A stretch of 64,000 nucleotides of DNA, from contig NZ_BDUC01000008.1 in assembly GCF_002218085.1 (NCBI RefSeq), positions 267,094 through 331,093 of the forward strand, given 5' to 3'. This DNA comes from Tolypothrix sp. NIES-4075 (GTDB taxonomy: Bacteria; Cyanobacteriota; Cyanobacteriia; Cyanobacteriales; Nostocaceae). Position 1 is the first letter of the stretch; each line of letters opens with the position of its first letter. The translations under genes were made by a program, and so were the position numbers. Shown here piece after piece: positions 44,210 to 53,916 of this stretch. The notes beneath the pieces were generated by a model that made no database searches, was not told where the DNA came from, and saw only the letters and a list, made by a program, of their open reading frames with translations.

Positions 44210-44755
44210 TTAGGGACGTAATTTCTTGAATAATTTTTTGAGCGATCGCCAAGTATAATTCAAGATGTTCCCAAATATGCTGAAAAACTTGCTCAAACCC
44301 TCTTTTATAGATGGTTTCGCGTTTGGATCTACAAATTCAAGCTGAATGACTGTACCTGGATTATTCAGTGAGGTAGGAGGTTCGGGAGCTACTTTTTGTT
44401 TACTGAGAAATAAAAATGTGACTTTACTTCCGGGACCTAAATCTATTTTATCTCCTAAATTGAGCCGATAACGCTTTTTTTCTTCTAACCTGGTGTTGTT
44501 GAGAAATGTCCCATTAGAGCTTCCCACATCTACAAGATAATAAATGTTTTTTTCTATTTGAATTTCTGCATGATTGCGTGAAACAAAATTGGCATTTGGC
44601 AAATCGGAGACATTGATATCTCCTAAAAAGTGACTTTTTGGTTTGCCAATGCGAATTGTAGTTAAAGTTGGTAGCAACGCGAAAGAAGTGTCAGTTTGAA
44701 CATGAAAAAGCTCTAAACCTAAACCTATTGCTGGTAATCTGCCTGAGTTTTGCAT
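44210..44755 (-). CDS. FHA-domain protein
   Basis: 181 residues. Forkhead-associated domain (about 25-115) with the phosphothreonine-binding residues: IRIGKPKS (Gly/Arg of the loop), FVSRNHAEI (Ser-x-x-His), and DVGSSNGTFLN. A linker and a C-terminal basic amphipathic stretch (KFFSIFGNILNYTW...KKLFKKLRP) follow. FHA domains recognise phosphothreonine peptides, so it is a reader in Ser/Thr kinase signalling. The C-terminal tail may bind membrane. Confidence 0.9.
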   Translation of the reverse strand: MQNSGRLPAIGLGLELFHVQTDTSFALLPTLTTIRIGKPKSHFLGDINVSDLPNANFVSRNHAEIQIEKNIYYLVDVGSSNGTFLNNTRLEEKKRYRLNLGDKIDLGPGSKVTFLFLSKQKVAPEPPTSLNNPGTVIQLEFVDPNAKPSIKEGLSKFFSIFGNILNYTWRSLKKLFKKLRP

Positions 44756-44907
44756 AACTTGCTTTTGCAGAGCAATTTCTCAATTTATCTAGATTCTTTG
44801 CCTTGGTAGCAAAAAGGCTCTGTGGTCATCATACTAGATTTAGCAACAAATGAGTCAAAACTCAGGAGTTGGGAGTTAAGAATTGGAACTCCTAACTCCT
44901 AACTCCT

Positions 44908-45990
44908 TCATTCGTCTATCTGCCAGGAATCTTTGGTTATTTCTTCATCCAAGATTTTCTTAGGACGAACGACGACAACAATTCGACCGAGCAGAGGAAT
45001 TGACGGTGCGGTTTCAAACCATTGAAAATCTAGTTCACCGGCGTTGTCAATCACAAAGTAGCTGCCATCATCCCATTCTTGGACTGCGCGATCGCAAACT
45101 ACTAAAACTGTTTCTGATTTGGGTTGTGTTTGGTTGGGCAAGCGATCGCTTTTACATAAAATTACTACTGGATCGGATGCACCTAACACTACTTGCCAAC
45201 CTGGTAAAGGTACCCAAGCTTGCTCTCCGGCAAATTTTACCATGCGAAATGGTTCAATTTGTTCGACTACAGGAACAGCTTGCAAATCTTGCGTTTTTAA
45301 TGGCAATTCACCCGCTACGGGCACAAGGCGCGGCAATTCTTCTTCAGATTCCAGCCGGAAAAAGGGTAAAATTGGCGCGGGACGTTTAGGAACGACAGTA
45401 AAATCAGTTAATAATTGTTCTATTTGCTTTCTGGCAGTTGGTGAGTAAGCAAAGCGTAAACCTTTAGCAATTAGACGCGATCGCTCTTGTAAATCTGAGT
45501 ATTGACGAGCAAGTTTCCAGCATTGATAAGCAACTGCATCCCCTGGATGATTAGAAAACCCATCCGGTAAGGTAGGGAAGCGGGAAAAATCTTTGATTGC
45601 TTTTGCCACTTCTTTTGCTTCATCGGCATCAAGCTGGTTAGAATAAGTCAGTTCAGCCGCAGCAGCGCGTTCCGAGTTGGTTAACAGACGCAATTCATAT
45701 AAAATATCACTACCGCGTGTGCTGTAATGCGTAAGCACTGCTGGTGATGCCCCAGCTTGTTCTATAGAATTGTAAACTTGAGCGCCAACAATTACTTGAT
45801 TTTGCTGAATCGGTTCAAAACCGGTAGCTTCAAAAATATCTTGCGGATTGTGCCCAGCTTTTTGCAGTTGAGCGATCGCCATTCCCCATTCCACCCAGTT
45901 GCCTTGTTTTTGCCTGAGCTTTCGCAGCAATTCTTGTGCTGCATCACCAGCATTGTCATAATTTTCAGGTAGTGGTGGTAATTCAGTCAT
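44908..45990 (-). CDS. raf1: Rubisco accumulation factor 1
   Basis: 360 residues, the right size for cyanobacterial Raf1. N-terminal helical domain (about 10-200; KLRQKQGNWVEWGMAIAQLQKAG, YSNQLDADEAKEVAKAI) and C-terminal beta domain (about 205-345; VPKRPAPILPFFRLESEEELPRLVPVAG, GWQVVLGASDPVVI). Raf1 dimers brace RbcL dimers during assembly of form I Rubisco. rbcL/rbcS are not in this window. The ATG at 45990 begins just before conserved LPPLPE. Cytosolic. Confidence 0.92.
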   Translation of the reverse strand: MTELPPLPENYDNAGDAAQELLRKLRQKQGNWVEWGMAIAQLQKAGHNPQDIFEATGFEPIQQNQVIVGAQVYNSIEQAGASPAVLTHYSTRGSDILYELRLLTNSERAAAAELTYSNQLDADEAKEVAKAIKDFSRFPTLPDGFSNHPGDAVAYQCWKLARQYSDLQERSRLIAKGLRFAYSPTARKQIEQLLTDFTVVPKRPAPILPFFRLESEEELPRLVPVAGELPLKTQDLQAVPVVEQIEPFRMVKFAGEQAWVPLPGWQVVLGASDPVVILCKSDRLPNQTQPKSETVLVVCDRAVQEWDDGSYFVIDNAGELDFQWFETAPSIPLLGRIVVVVRPKKILDEEITKDSWQIDE

Positions 45991-46227
45991 AATTTGCTCT
46001 TAATCGCGCACGATTTTAATATCATTTTAAGGTTTAATTGTTTTCAATTACGCAATTTGTGGAGTTCGCAATAAACGTGGATTTTCATTTGTTTTCTGTA
46101 GCACTAACTACACTCTCATTATCAATCGTGGAATTACATCCGTAAATTTCCGCAACGTTTATAAGTTATTTCCAAATAAACTTGGTATGGAATATAACAA
46201 GATAGGTACTATTTAAATAATTATCTT

Positions 46228-47184
46228 ATGGATAATCCCATTTCAGAAATTGATAAAGTCCGCCGTCAATTGATGACTCTAGAACGACCCAAGAAACTAA
46301 AAATCCTGGTAGTTGACGATGAGCCAGATAATCTCGATCTGCTTTATCGTACCTTTCGACGTGATTTTCATGTCCTGAAAGCCGATAGCGGTATCAACGC
46401 TTTAGAAGTTTTGGCAGCATCCGGGGAAGTAGCGGTAATTATCTCGGATCAGCGGATGCCAGAAATGAAAGGAACTGAATTTCTCAGCAAGACTGTACCA
46501 CAGTTTCCGGATACAGTCAGGATAATTCTTACAGGTTTTACTGATATTGAAGACTTGGTAGAAGCGATTAACGCCGGACAAGTCTACAAGTATATTACCA
46601 AGCCTTGGGACCCAGGTGAACTCAAAGCGGTGGTGCAAAGAGCAGCAGAAACTTACGACTTGCTCAAGCAACGTACAGAAGAACTGCACCGCGCTCATGC
46701 TCAAATTGCCTTGCTGACATTTTTAGTGAAAGTAACGCAAACAACTCCTAACTTAGAAGCAAGTCTCACATCAATTGTTACGGCTTTTAGTCAGACTTTT
46801 GCAGCGGATGGCTGCATTTTGCAATTAGTAGAGAAAAATACTCTTGTTAAGACTCAAGGGACTTGCAGTAATACAGGTACAATTGAAAATTGGCTAGATC
46901 AAGATCCGCTGACAACGGAGGCGATCGCTAGTGGGAAAATACAAGTTTCCGTAAATGTACTTAAAGACGCAAAACTGGTTGGTATTACACAATATCCAAA
47001 TAGCGGTGTACAAGCACACTTAATTATCCCAATTATTTACTGCTCGGAAGTTTTAGCGGTGTTGTCGCTACAGTGGAGACAACCATGCACTTTGCGAGAA
47101 GATGAATTAGAGCTAATTCATACCTCGGCTCAACTAGTGGCGATCGCGCTTACTAGCAGTTGCTGCATTAATGCAAAAATTTAG
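46228..47184 (+). CDS. Response regulator with REC and GAF domains
   Basis: 318 residues. Receiver domain at about 25-145: VDDEPDNLDLL (acidic pair), phospho-acceptor Asp in VIISDQRMPEMKG (about 75), Thr in ILTGFTD, Lys in YITKPWDP. A short coiled linker (about 145-160, ETYDLLKQRTEELHRAHAQI) leads to a GAF domain (about 160-310). No HD-GYP, GGDEF, kinase or HTH output domain follows, so the GAF region is the output or a second sensor. It is an orphan with no adjacent kinase. Confidence 0.88.
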   Translation: MDNPISEIDKVRRQLMTLERPKKLKILVVDDEPDNLDLLYRTFRRDFHVLKADSGINALEVLAASGEVAVIISDQRMPEMKGTEFLSKTVPQFPDTVRIILTGFTDIEDLVEAINAGQVYKYITKPWDPGELKAVVQRAAETYDLLKQRTEELHRAHAQIALLTFLVKVTQTTPNLEASLTSIVTAFSQTFAADGCILQLVEKNTLVKTQGTCSNTGTIENWLDQDPLTTEAIASGKIQVSVNVLKDAKLVGITQYPNSGVQAHLIIPIIYCSEVLAVLSLQWRQPCTLREDELELIHTSAQLVAIALTSSCCINAKI

Positions 47185-47608
47185 TCACTCATTCAATAGT
47201 CAAGAGTCAAGAGTCAAAATCTTTACTTTTGAATGAGTGACTTTTTCTTCAATCTTCTTTTTCAAGTTCATCTAATGCTTTAGCTAGAGCTTGACGGCAG
47301 AACTCTGGATAGTTGTCTAAGGCTTTAACTCTCGCAATAGGACAAACACTAGACCGGATGGGGGAACCAACAATTCAGCAAGCAGCGCTAATTAGAGCAA
47401 CCATGCAAGGAAAGCGGTTAGGCACTTACAAGTAATAAAATATCATCCCGGCATAACAAGCGATTGAACTACCGCAACTAATTATTTCAATACACGGCTG
47501 GATATTTTATTTTTTGGATCTCCCTTAGAGTATCCCCACCGTTACGACCCGTACTAGAAACAGCATTAGATTTCTTGAACGTGTAAAACTTGAATTTGTA
47601 CGAAAAGT
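47185..47608. other. Intergenic region with two possible gene tails
   Basis: Minus strand about 47250-47344 reads PIARVKALDNYPEFCRQALA and ends DELEKED-stop. Plus strand about 47326-47436 reads TLAIGQTLDRMGEPTIQQAA and ends GKRLGTYK-stop. Both look protein-like but have no start with a ribosome-binding site and share overlapping DNA, so at most one is a real remnant. I cannot name the family. Confidence 0.3.
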
Positions 47609-47632
47609 AAGACCCCTCTAAATAGGGGTCTT
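47609..47632 (+). terminator. Rho-independent terminator just before menG
   Basis: AAGACCCCT, loop CTAAAT, AGGGGTCTT then TTT; only 15 nt before the menG start codon. No intact plus-strand gene ends here (the REC-GAF gene stops 425 nt upstream). Confidence 0.85.
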
Positions 47633-47647
47633 TTTGATATTCCGAAT

Positions 47648-48355
47648 ATGAACCAAAGCAAGAATAATATAGATGTTCGTGCTATTTTTGACCGCATTGC
47701 CCCTGTTTACGATCAATTGAACGATTGGTTAAGTCTGGGACAACACCGCATCTGGAAGGAAATGGCAGTGAAATGGAGCGAAGCCAAACCGGGTGATACT
47801 TGCCTAGATTTATGTTGTGGAAGTGGTGATTTAGCTTTGCGTTTAGCGCGACGTGTAGGAGTCACGGGAAAAGTTTACGGAGTGGACTTTTCTCCCAACT
47901 TGCTAGAATGTGCCAGACAACGCTCTAAAGCGCAATATTCCCAACCGCCTATTACCTGGGTAGAAGCAGACGTGCTAAATTTACCCTTTGAGGACAATTC
48001 TTTTGCCGCTGCGACAATGGGCTATGGTTTAAGAAATGTTACAGATATTCAACGCTGCCTGAAAGAATTACACCGCGTCTTGCAACCGAGCGCAAAAGCC
48101 GCAATTTTAGACTTTCATCGTCCAAGCAATTCGCAAATCCGCGCTTTTCAGCAGTTTTATTTAGATAATCTCGTTGTCCCGTTGGCAGACTATTTGGGTG
48201 TTAAGGAAGAATACGCTTACATCAGTCCCAGCTTAGATCGTTTTCCCATCGGCAAAGAGCAAATAGAGCTAGCTCGTCAAGTTGGTTATGCAACTGCCAC
48301 ACACTACCCCATCGCGAACGGTATGATGGGAATGCTGGTAGTCAGCAAATTTTAG
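47648..48355 (+). CDS. menG: 2-phytyl-1,4-naphthoquinone methyltransferase (MenG/UbiE)
   Basis: 235 residues with the UbiE/MenG signatures: FDRIAPVYDQLNDWLSLGQHRIWK (about 14-37), motif I CLDLCCGSGDLAL (about 57), VDFSPNLLE, and NSFAAATMGYGLRNVTD (about 117). In cyanobacteria this enzyme performs the last step of phylloquinone synthesis by methylating demethylphylloquinone, needed for photosystem I. It is peripheral to the membrane. The ATG at 47648 lies just after a strong terminator hairpin, an unusual leader. Confidence 0.95.
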   Translation: MNQSKNNIDVRAIFDRIAPVYDQLNDWLSLGQHRIWKEMAVKWSEAKPGDTCLDLCCGSGDLALRLARRVGVTGKVYGVDFSPNLLECARQRSKAQYSQPPITWVEADVLNLPFEDNSFAAATMGYGLRNVTDIQRCLKELHRVLQPSAKAAILDFHRPSNSQIRAFQQFYLDNLVVPLADYLGVKEEYAYISPSLDRFPIGKEQIELARQVGYATATHYPIANGMMGMLVVSKF

Positions 48356-48357
48356 AT

Positions 48358-48450
48358 TGGGGACTAGGGACTGGGGACTGGGGACTGGGGACTGGAAACT
48401 AGAAAAATCCCAATCCAAAATCCATAATCCCCAATCCAAAATCCAAAATC
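48358..48450. repeat. STRR1-type arrays after menG
   Basis: GGGGACT heptamers (48358-48395) then AATCCAAAATCC repeats (about 48410-48455). They occupy the gap before the DUF445 gene and extend up to its start region. Confidence 0.85.
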
Positions 48451-48474
48451 CAAAATTGGTACGTCCGAAATTCT

Positions 48475-49707
48475 GTGGATTGGTCTCATCTCTGGCTTTA
48501 CGTGTCTCCCCCGGTAGTGGGTGGAATTATTGGCTATTTCACGAATGATATAGCCATTAAGATGTTATTTCGTCCCTACCGGGCACTTTACATTGGTACA
48601 ACTCGTGTTCCGTTCACCCCTGGATTAATTCCTCGCAATCAAGAACGCCTTGCGAAGAATATTTCTAATACAATTATGGGGTCGTTGCTGACACCCGAAG
48701 AATTGCAAAAGCTGGCGCGGCGTCTGTTGCAAACTTCCCGGGTGCAATCAGGGATTCTTTGGTTGTTGCAATTGGCGATCGAGCAAATTAAAGGCGATAA
48801 ACAACATAAAAGCACAAAGATTGTCGCCGGAATTTTGCGCGATTTGTTAGGAGAATCTTTGCCACGTCTTTTGAAGGTTTTGGCGCGACAAGAAGACTTT
48901 TTAGAAACGCAAATAAATCAAATTTTTGACCAAATATTACTGGAATTTCAACTCAGCGAAGAACAATCTACTCGGCTTGCTGATTGGTTATTGCAAGTAG
49001 TTTTACCCCCAGATGCAATTCGCCAAATAATTATTGATTTTTTGACCGATCGCACGATTCAAATTATTGATGAAAGCTTTCGCGAAAAAACCAGCGGTAC
49101 TTATTGGGTAGTGGCAAATTTGTTTGGTTTACGCAATACTTTAACTCGATTGCGGACGTTTTGCTTAGATGAAAAAGAGACGACAAATCAACGCATAAAA
49201 GAATTAATTCAAGAATTGCAAATGCGCGATCGCCTCAGAAAAATCCTGCAAAATATATCTTTACAAAACTTGCCAATGGGGACGGTGCGACAATTGCGGA
49301 AGACTACCCGCGAAAGTGTGCGTCATTATTTGCAAAATAGCGGCAGTGATTTACTACAAGGATTAACTGATTCCGTTGACTGGGAAAATATTGCTTCATT
49401 ATTACTAAATCGTCTCAGCACTTCTCCGGTTGTTAGTTCTTCTTTAGATGTGGTGAGTGAAGAACTGGCGCTAATTTTAGATAAGTATTTAGAAAAAGAT
49501 TTAGAAAAGATTGTAGCTCAGGCGATACCCATTTTGTCAATAGATCAAGTCATTGTCGATCGCGTCAAGTCAACATCACCCGCTGATTTAGAAGCTGCAA
49601 TTGAGGGAATAGTCAAAAATGAATTGCAGGCGATCGTTACTTTAGGCGGTGTTTTAGGTTTTATCGTCGGGCTATTTCAAATAGTATTATTGGTATTTAG
49701 TCAATAG
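48475..49707 (+). CDS. DUF445 family membrane protein (YheB-like)
   Basis: 410 residues from a GTG. N-terminal hydrophobic segment with the family signature GGIIGYFTNDIAIKMLFRPYRA (about 16-37) and VPFTPGLIPRNQERLA (about 46-61), a long helical middle, and a final transmembrane helix (about 388-408, GVLGFIVGLFQIVLLVF). Bacillus YheB-type DUF445 proteins are membrane or spore-envelope related; the function in cyanobacteria is unknown. The upstream repeats leave about 25 nt of unique leader. Confidence 0.87.
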   Translation: MDWSHLWLYVSPPVVGGIIGYFTNDIAIKMLFRPYRALYIGTTRVPFTPGLIPRNQERLAKNISNTIMGSLLTPEELQKLARRLLQTSRVQSGILWLLQLAIEQIKGDKQHKSTKIVAGILRDLLGESLPRLLKVLARQEDFLETQINQIFDQILLEFQLSEEQSTRLADWLLQVVLPPDAIRQIIIDFLTDRTIQIIDESFREKTSGTYWVVANLFGLRNTLTRLRTFCLDEKETTNQRIKELIQELQMRDRLRKILQNISLQNLPMGTVRQLRKTTRESVRHYLQNSGSDLLQGLTDSVDWENIASLLLNRLSTSPVVSSSLDVVSEELALILDKYLEKDLEKIVAQAIPILSIDQVIVDRVKSTSPADLEAAIEGIVKNELQAIVTLGGVLGFIVGLFQIVLLVFSQ

Positions 49708-49852
49708 AGATTTATACTTATTGATATTTTGATGTAGAGCGATCGCATTTTATTCAAAGTTGAAAAAATCAGGCAGAAAAAATATTGCTTCTACAGTAGG
49801 CTTTTTAAGCTTTTATCAACTGCCTACTTATTTTTGCCACGCTGCATTTAGA

Positions 49853-50584
49853 TTAAGATCCCTTCTGAGCAAGGATAATGAGAAACCAAGGTTTTGTGGA
49901 GAGTTTTTCATAGTCTTGAGGGTAGAGTTGCTTGCACTCGTGGGTAGGGCGTGGCTCGACTATCTGTTTTATGACAAACCCTGCACTGGTGAGCGCAGTA
50001 ATCATCGCACTTAACGGACGACGGTAAAAGCGCACCCGAACAGGTGTATCCCCAAAGCCCCCCCAAGAGTCTTCTATCAACTCGGTGGCAAAGTAATCAG
50101 CTTTTTCAAAAAACTGAAAGTCCATAAAAGGATGATGTGTCGAAAACAACAGTAACCCTTGGGGTGATAGGATGCGGTGAAACTCCTTTAAAACATCCTC
50201 CCAATCTCTTAAATAGTGCAGAGTCAACGAGCTTACGACTATATCAAACGAACTATTATTTAAAAAAGTAAGGGGTTTATTTAGGTCGGCTTGGTAAACT
50301 TGACCTTTGTTTTTCAGTCTTTGCTTTGTAAATTGCACCATCTTCTTGCTGATGTCAATGGCTACAACATCAGCATTGCGATTCACCAACCATTCTGAAT
50401 AAGCTCCGCCCGCACAACCAGCGTCTAATACCCGCTTAAATTTGATATCAGATAAAACAGAGAACATGGCTGGTCTTTCGTAGTAAGCATTGTGGGAATT
50501 GGACTCGGTGCGCGTTACGTAAGCTTCTGCAAATACTTCATAGTCGTTAAAAGGTATGTACTCCTGCTTATGATCTAGACTCAT
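49853..50584 (-). CDS. Class I SAM-dependent methyltransferase
   Basis: 243 residues. Motif I RVLDAGCAGGAYSEWL (about 52-67), DVVAIDISKKM, motif IV FDIVVSSLTLHYLRDW (about 112-127), motif V LLLFSTHHPFMDF. It belongs to the Methyltransf_11-like (UbiE-like small-molecule) group; substrate unknown. Start ATG at 50584 just beyond a CCTCCT complement (AGGAGG) on the minus strand. Same strand as the membrane protein gene 48 nt upstream of it, so the two may be co-transcribed. Confidence 0.87.
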   Translation of the reverse strand: MSLDHKQEYIPFNDYEVFAEAYVTRTESNSHNAYYERPAMFSVLSDIKFKRVLDAGCAGGAYSEWLVNRNADVVAIDISKKMVQFTKQRLKNKGQVYQADLNKPLTFLNNSSFDIVVSSLTLHYLRDWEDVLKEFHRILSPQGLLLFSTHHPFMDFQFFEKADYFATELIEDSWGGFGDTPVRVRFYRRPLSAMITALTSAGFVIKQIVEPRPTHECKQLYPQDYEKLSTKPWFLIILAQKGS

Positions 50585-50632
50585 ATTTAGCCTCCTCTCT
50601 TATTTGAAGTCTAGGCTAACAGTTCTTTACAG

Positions 50633-51226
50633 CTAGCTGGCGAACTTCCTTTGCATTCTTGGCGCAACTACGCGAAGCATGATTGCTAAAACTAACAAGA
50701 TTACTAAAGGTAAATAAATCAGCATTGACTGTTGAATTCTCAGGCTGAATTCCAGCGTAAAAGCTAACCAGAAAAAGTGCATTCCTATAGTGTGCAAAAT
50801 TTTCCAAGCACGTTGACCGATTAAAGCAGCCGGACGCTCAAAGGATGTTATAGTCATGGCTATGAGTAATAAATAACCGAAAGTGCCGCCTGGGTCAAAT
50901 TTGGGAGTTAATCCAGAAGTGGCAAACCATAATCCGATCAGAGCGATCGCATGATAAGTATGCGACACTGCCATCGATATGCCTAAATAGCGGCGATTCT
51001 TTAAAAGCCATGCCGTGAAGGAATTTGACCAAATTCGCCTCAGTGCGGATGCGACAAAAGCACTAAGAAATAGGATACACGAAGTACGAGCAGTAGCTCT
51101 GATTGCCATCCGCATTGCTTGCTCATCAATGCCATAAAATAACCAGATGACAGCAACCATAGCACCAATCACAATGCTGGAAAAACCAACGATATTCCAA
51201 CCTTGGAAAGTGGTGGTATGTTTCAT
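50633..51226 (-). CDS. Ferric-reductase-like transmembrane protein
   Basis: 197 residues with five to six hydrophobic helices. Paired histidines in SHTYHAIALIGLW (about 98) and ILHTIGMHFFWLAF (about 143) are the spacing expected for haem b ligands in the ferric reductase/MsrQ (YedZ) domain. No flavin or NAD domain is fused. Possibly an electron-transfer membrane haem protein with an unknown partner. Upstream of the methyltransferase gene on the same strand. Confidence 0.72.
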   Translation of the reverse strand: MKHTTTFQGWNIVGFSSIVIGAMVAVIWLFYGIDEQAMRMAIRATARTSCILFLSAFVASALRRIWSNSFTAWLLKNRRYLGISMAVSHTYHAIALIGLWFATSGLTPKFDPGGTFGYLLLIAMTITSFERPAALIGQRAWKILHTIGMHFFWLAFTLEFSLRIQQSMLIYLPLVILLVLAIMLRVVAPRMQRKFAS

Positions 51227-51366
51227 CTTTCTTACTCCTGCTTTACTGCTGATTGGTACTAAATTTAGCGATCGCTTCGTTTCTTTGTCTTGCCTAATCT
51301 TCCGAAAAATGTCTTAATCTTCACTTATATTGAAACTCGATCCCTTCATGGGTGATTTCTCCTAAC

Positions 51367-51386
51367 AGACGCGATATATCGCGTCT
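51367..51386. repeat. AGACGCGATA palindrome
   Basis: AGACGCGATA/TATCGCGTCT then CTACAA; member of the same dispersed palindrome family as 24595 and 53769. In the 180-nt gap between a membrane-protein gene and the AraC-type gene. Confidence 0.8.
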
Positions 51387-51405
51387 CTACAACTCCTGAC
51401 TTCTT

Positions 51406-52260
51406 TTACAGCGCATCTCGATATACCTTTGGTGTTGTTTTGGTATGTTCGCGAAACACCCTAGTAAAATGACTTTGACTTTGAAAGCCGACTTGCTGAC
51501 AGATTTCTACAAGTGTCAATTCGGGTATATGCAATAACTGCTTTGCTTTATCTATTCGGCATTTCATCACATATTGATGCGGTGTCAAACCTGTAGATTG
51601 CTTGAATAAAGTAGCAAAATAATGCGGACTCATCTGCACTGAAGCCGCAAGTTCAGCTAAAGTCAAGCTGTAATCTAGATGTTCATTGATGTAGGCGATC
51701 GCTTCCCTTAATCTATACTTGGGCAAACCACCTGTATAGTTCCGAATTTGTGGTTGGCGTGCAGAATATCTGCTCAGTAAATGCACTGAGAGCGCAGTTG
51801 CCATCGATTCTACATAAAGCCGACTGTCAACGCCTCCTGTTTCTAACTCAGCCTTAAGTGCCAACCCCATATGTTGAATTAAAGGATCGCGTATGTGCCA
51901 GTGCGGTACAAGTTCGGTATAAGCTGCATCCACACATTCACAAGCAACACGGCTAACAATTGCAGGTTCAAGAAATAGTTCAACTAATGGAACTTCTCTA
52001 TCAATCTGTGTCCTGGGAAAAGGTTGCGAAGCCGGAAGAATAGCAATATCACCACGAGCGTAATCCACTTGGTGCCAACTTTCGTTTAACATATAGCTAG
52101 CACGAAAATTATCAAGAGCAATAACAATAAAGTGCTGACCTAAATACATTTCCGGCGTTTCGTCAGCAGGTTCTATTTCATATAGGAGGTTCAAGCCTTC
52201 CCATCCTGCCTCAAAGCTGGAGAGGAGGTGTAAATGTTCGGGAGGTTCGTTGTTAGACAC
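51406..52260 (-). CDS. AraC-family transcriptional regulator
   Basis: 284 residues from a GTG. N-terminal about 170 residues form a ligand/cupin-like region of unknown ligand. The C-terminal pair of helix-turn-helix motifs (about 185-282) shows the family signature: LTLAELAASVQMSPHYFATLFKQ and LVEICQQVGFQSQSHFTRVFRE, then TTPKVYR. It likely controls the membrane protein/methyltransferase pair that follows on the same strand, but no operator is recognised. TldD is divergently transcribed from the 108-nt gap. Confidence 0.9.
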   Translation of the reverse strand: MSNNEPPEHLHLLSSFEAGWEGLNLLYEIEPADETPEMYLGQHFIVIALDNFRASYMLNESWHQVDYARGDIAILPASQPFPRTQIDREVPLVELFLEPAIVSRVACECVDAAYTELVPHWHIRDPLIQHMGLALKAELETGGVDSRLYVESMATALSVHLLSRYSARQPQIRNYTGGLPKYRLREAIAYINEHLDYSLTLAELAASVQMSPHYFATLFKQSTGLTPHQYVMKCRIDKAKQLLHIPELTLVEICQQVGFQSQSHFTRVFREHTKTTPKVYRDAL

Positions 52261-52368
52261 GGCTAAAGTCGGCTTTGATGATTTATATCGTTAATTAAGC
52301 GGCTTGTCGCTAGGATAATGCATATATAAGTCTAAAAATCATCCACTATTTGAATATCTGTAAATAGT

Positions 52369-53763
52369 ATGCATTCCCAACTTACCGATGCCCAAAATTT
52401 GCTTTCTGACTTGATTGCCCGTTACTCATCCAGAGTAGATTATCTCATGATTCGCTTGGAAGAAGCGGAAGATACTGATATTTTGTTACGGGGTGACAAG
52501 ATAGAAACTCTCAGCGAAGGTATTTCAATTGGCGGACAAATTCGCGCTTGTTATAAAGGTGGTTGGGGTTTAAGTAGTTTTAACCAGTTAGCGACAATTA
52601 AAGACCGGATAGAAGAAGCGATCGCCGCAGCGCGTATGGTTGGTGATGAAGAAACTATACTTGCCCCGATTGATGCAGTACAAGCGATATGCACTTTACC
52701 GCTTACAGGTACTAACCCGCGAAAAATTCCCTTGCTTGAGAAAAAACAATTGTGCGATCGCTACACCGATTTACTCAAAAGCGTTGACCACCGGATTGCT
52801 ACTACTTCAGTCAGCTATGGTGACAGTTCCCAAAGAATCATCCTCGCGACTTCCGAAGGCACTTTAATTGAGCAATCTTGGGTGGATATGGAAATGCGTT
52901 TTGCCGCTACAGCTAAAGACGGCGAAACTGTGCAAACTGGCAGGGAAACCACCGGCTCTCGCAAAGCTTACGAAGATTTAACACATTTGGATGAACAAGT
53001 CAAGAGTGCTGCTCAAAGGGCAGTAGCTGCTTTATCTCTGCCATCGGTCAAAGGTAATACTTACTCTGTGGTGATTGACCCGATTCTGACTGGGTTATTT
53101 GTTCACGAAGCCTTTGGACATCTTTCTGAGGCGGATATGGCTTACGAAAATCCAGATTTGCTGGAAGTAATGACCATCGGTCGGCGGTTTGGTCCAAAAG
53201 AGTTGCAAATTTTTGATGGTGCTGCACCTCAGGGACATCGCGGTAGTTATTTTTACGATGACGAAGGCACACCCGCCACTACTACGCAACTAATTAAAGA
53301 TGGCGTTTTGGTGGGACGTTTGCATTCTCGCGAAACCGCCGGCAAATTAGACGAAGCGCCTACAGGTAATGCACGTTGTCTCAATTATCACTTTTCGCCA
53401 ATTGTGCGGATGACGAATACCTGGATTGAAAGGGGTAAAACGCCAGTAGAAGATTTATTTACTGCTATCAAAGAGGGAGTATACGCCCGTAATTGGTTGG
53501 GAGGAATGACAAACGGAGAAATGTTCACCTTTAGCGCTGGGGAAGCGTGGATGATTAGAAATGGCAAAATTGCCGAACAGGTGCGGGATGTAACGCTTTC
53601 GGGTAATGTTTTTCAAACTTTAGCAGATATAGAAGCGATCGGTGATGACTTTTACTGGGATGAGTCTGGCGGTTGCGGTAAAGGTGGACAAGATGGTTTA
53701 CCTGTCGGTTGTGGTGGACCGAGTTTAAGAATACGTGATGTGGTGGTTGGAGGGGAAGCTTAA
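52369..53763 (+). CDS. tldD: TldD-type metalloprotease
   Basis: 464 residues of the TldD/PmbA family. The zinc site HEAFGHLSEADM (HExxxH, about 245-256), the GHRGSYFYDDEGTPA segment, and the C-terminal GGMTNGEMFTFSAGEAWMIRNG are conserved. TldD and TldE form a heterodimeric protease for unfolded peptides and for peptide maturation (microcin, leader cleavage). The tldE partner is not adjacent. Start ATG at 52369 directly at a conserved length. Confidence 0.9.
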   Translation: MHSQLTDAQNLLSDLIARYSSRVDYLMIRLEEAEDTDILLRGDKIETLSEGISIGGQIRACYKGGWGLSSFNQLATIKDRIEEAIAAARMVGDEETILAPIDAVQAICTLPLTGTNPRKIPLLEKKQLCDRYTDLLKSVDHRIATTSVSYGDSSQRIILATSEGTLIEQSWVDMEMRFAATAKDGETVQTGRETTGSRKAYEDLTHLDEQVKSAAQRAVAALSLPSVKGNTYSVVIDPILTGLFVHEAFGHLSEADMAYENPDLLEVMTIGRRFGPKELQIFDGAAPQGHRGSYFYDDEGTPATTTQLIKDGVLVGRLHSRETAGKLDEAPTGNARCLNYHFSPIVRMTNTWIERGKTPVEDLFTAIKEGVYARNWLGGMTNGEMFTFSAGEAWMIRNGKIAEQVRDVTLSGNVFQTLADIEAIGDDFYWDESGGCGKGGQDGLPVGCGGPSLRIRDVVVGGEA

Positions 53764-53768
53764 TTGAG

Positions 53769-53800
53769 TTGTAGAGACGCGAAATTTCGCGTCTCTACAA
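53769..53800. repeat. TTGTAGAGACGCGAAA palindrome
   Basis: A perfect 32-nt palindrome, TTGTAGAGACGCGAAA and its complement, 5 nt after the tldD stop. The longest of its family in the window; likely also a terminator. Confidence 0.9.
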
Positions 53801-53916
53801 TTGAATAATTTTGATTACAATAAGGCTAAATTAAGCAAGCTTGCACAATCAAAGGATTAGGCTAAAAATAACTTTGATTATTTAGAAAAAGCATCCCACA
53901 AACAAGGACTTCTTCA

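Noticed and set aside
47359..47436. 25-codon frame MGEPTIQQAALIRATMQGKR
   Set aside because: Protein-like but no ribosome-binding site and no recognised family; listed only as a possible remnant.
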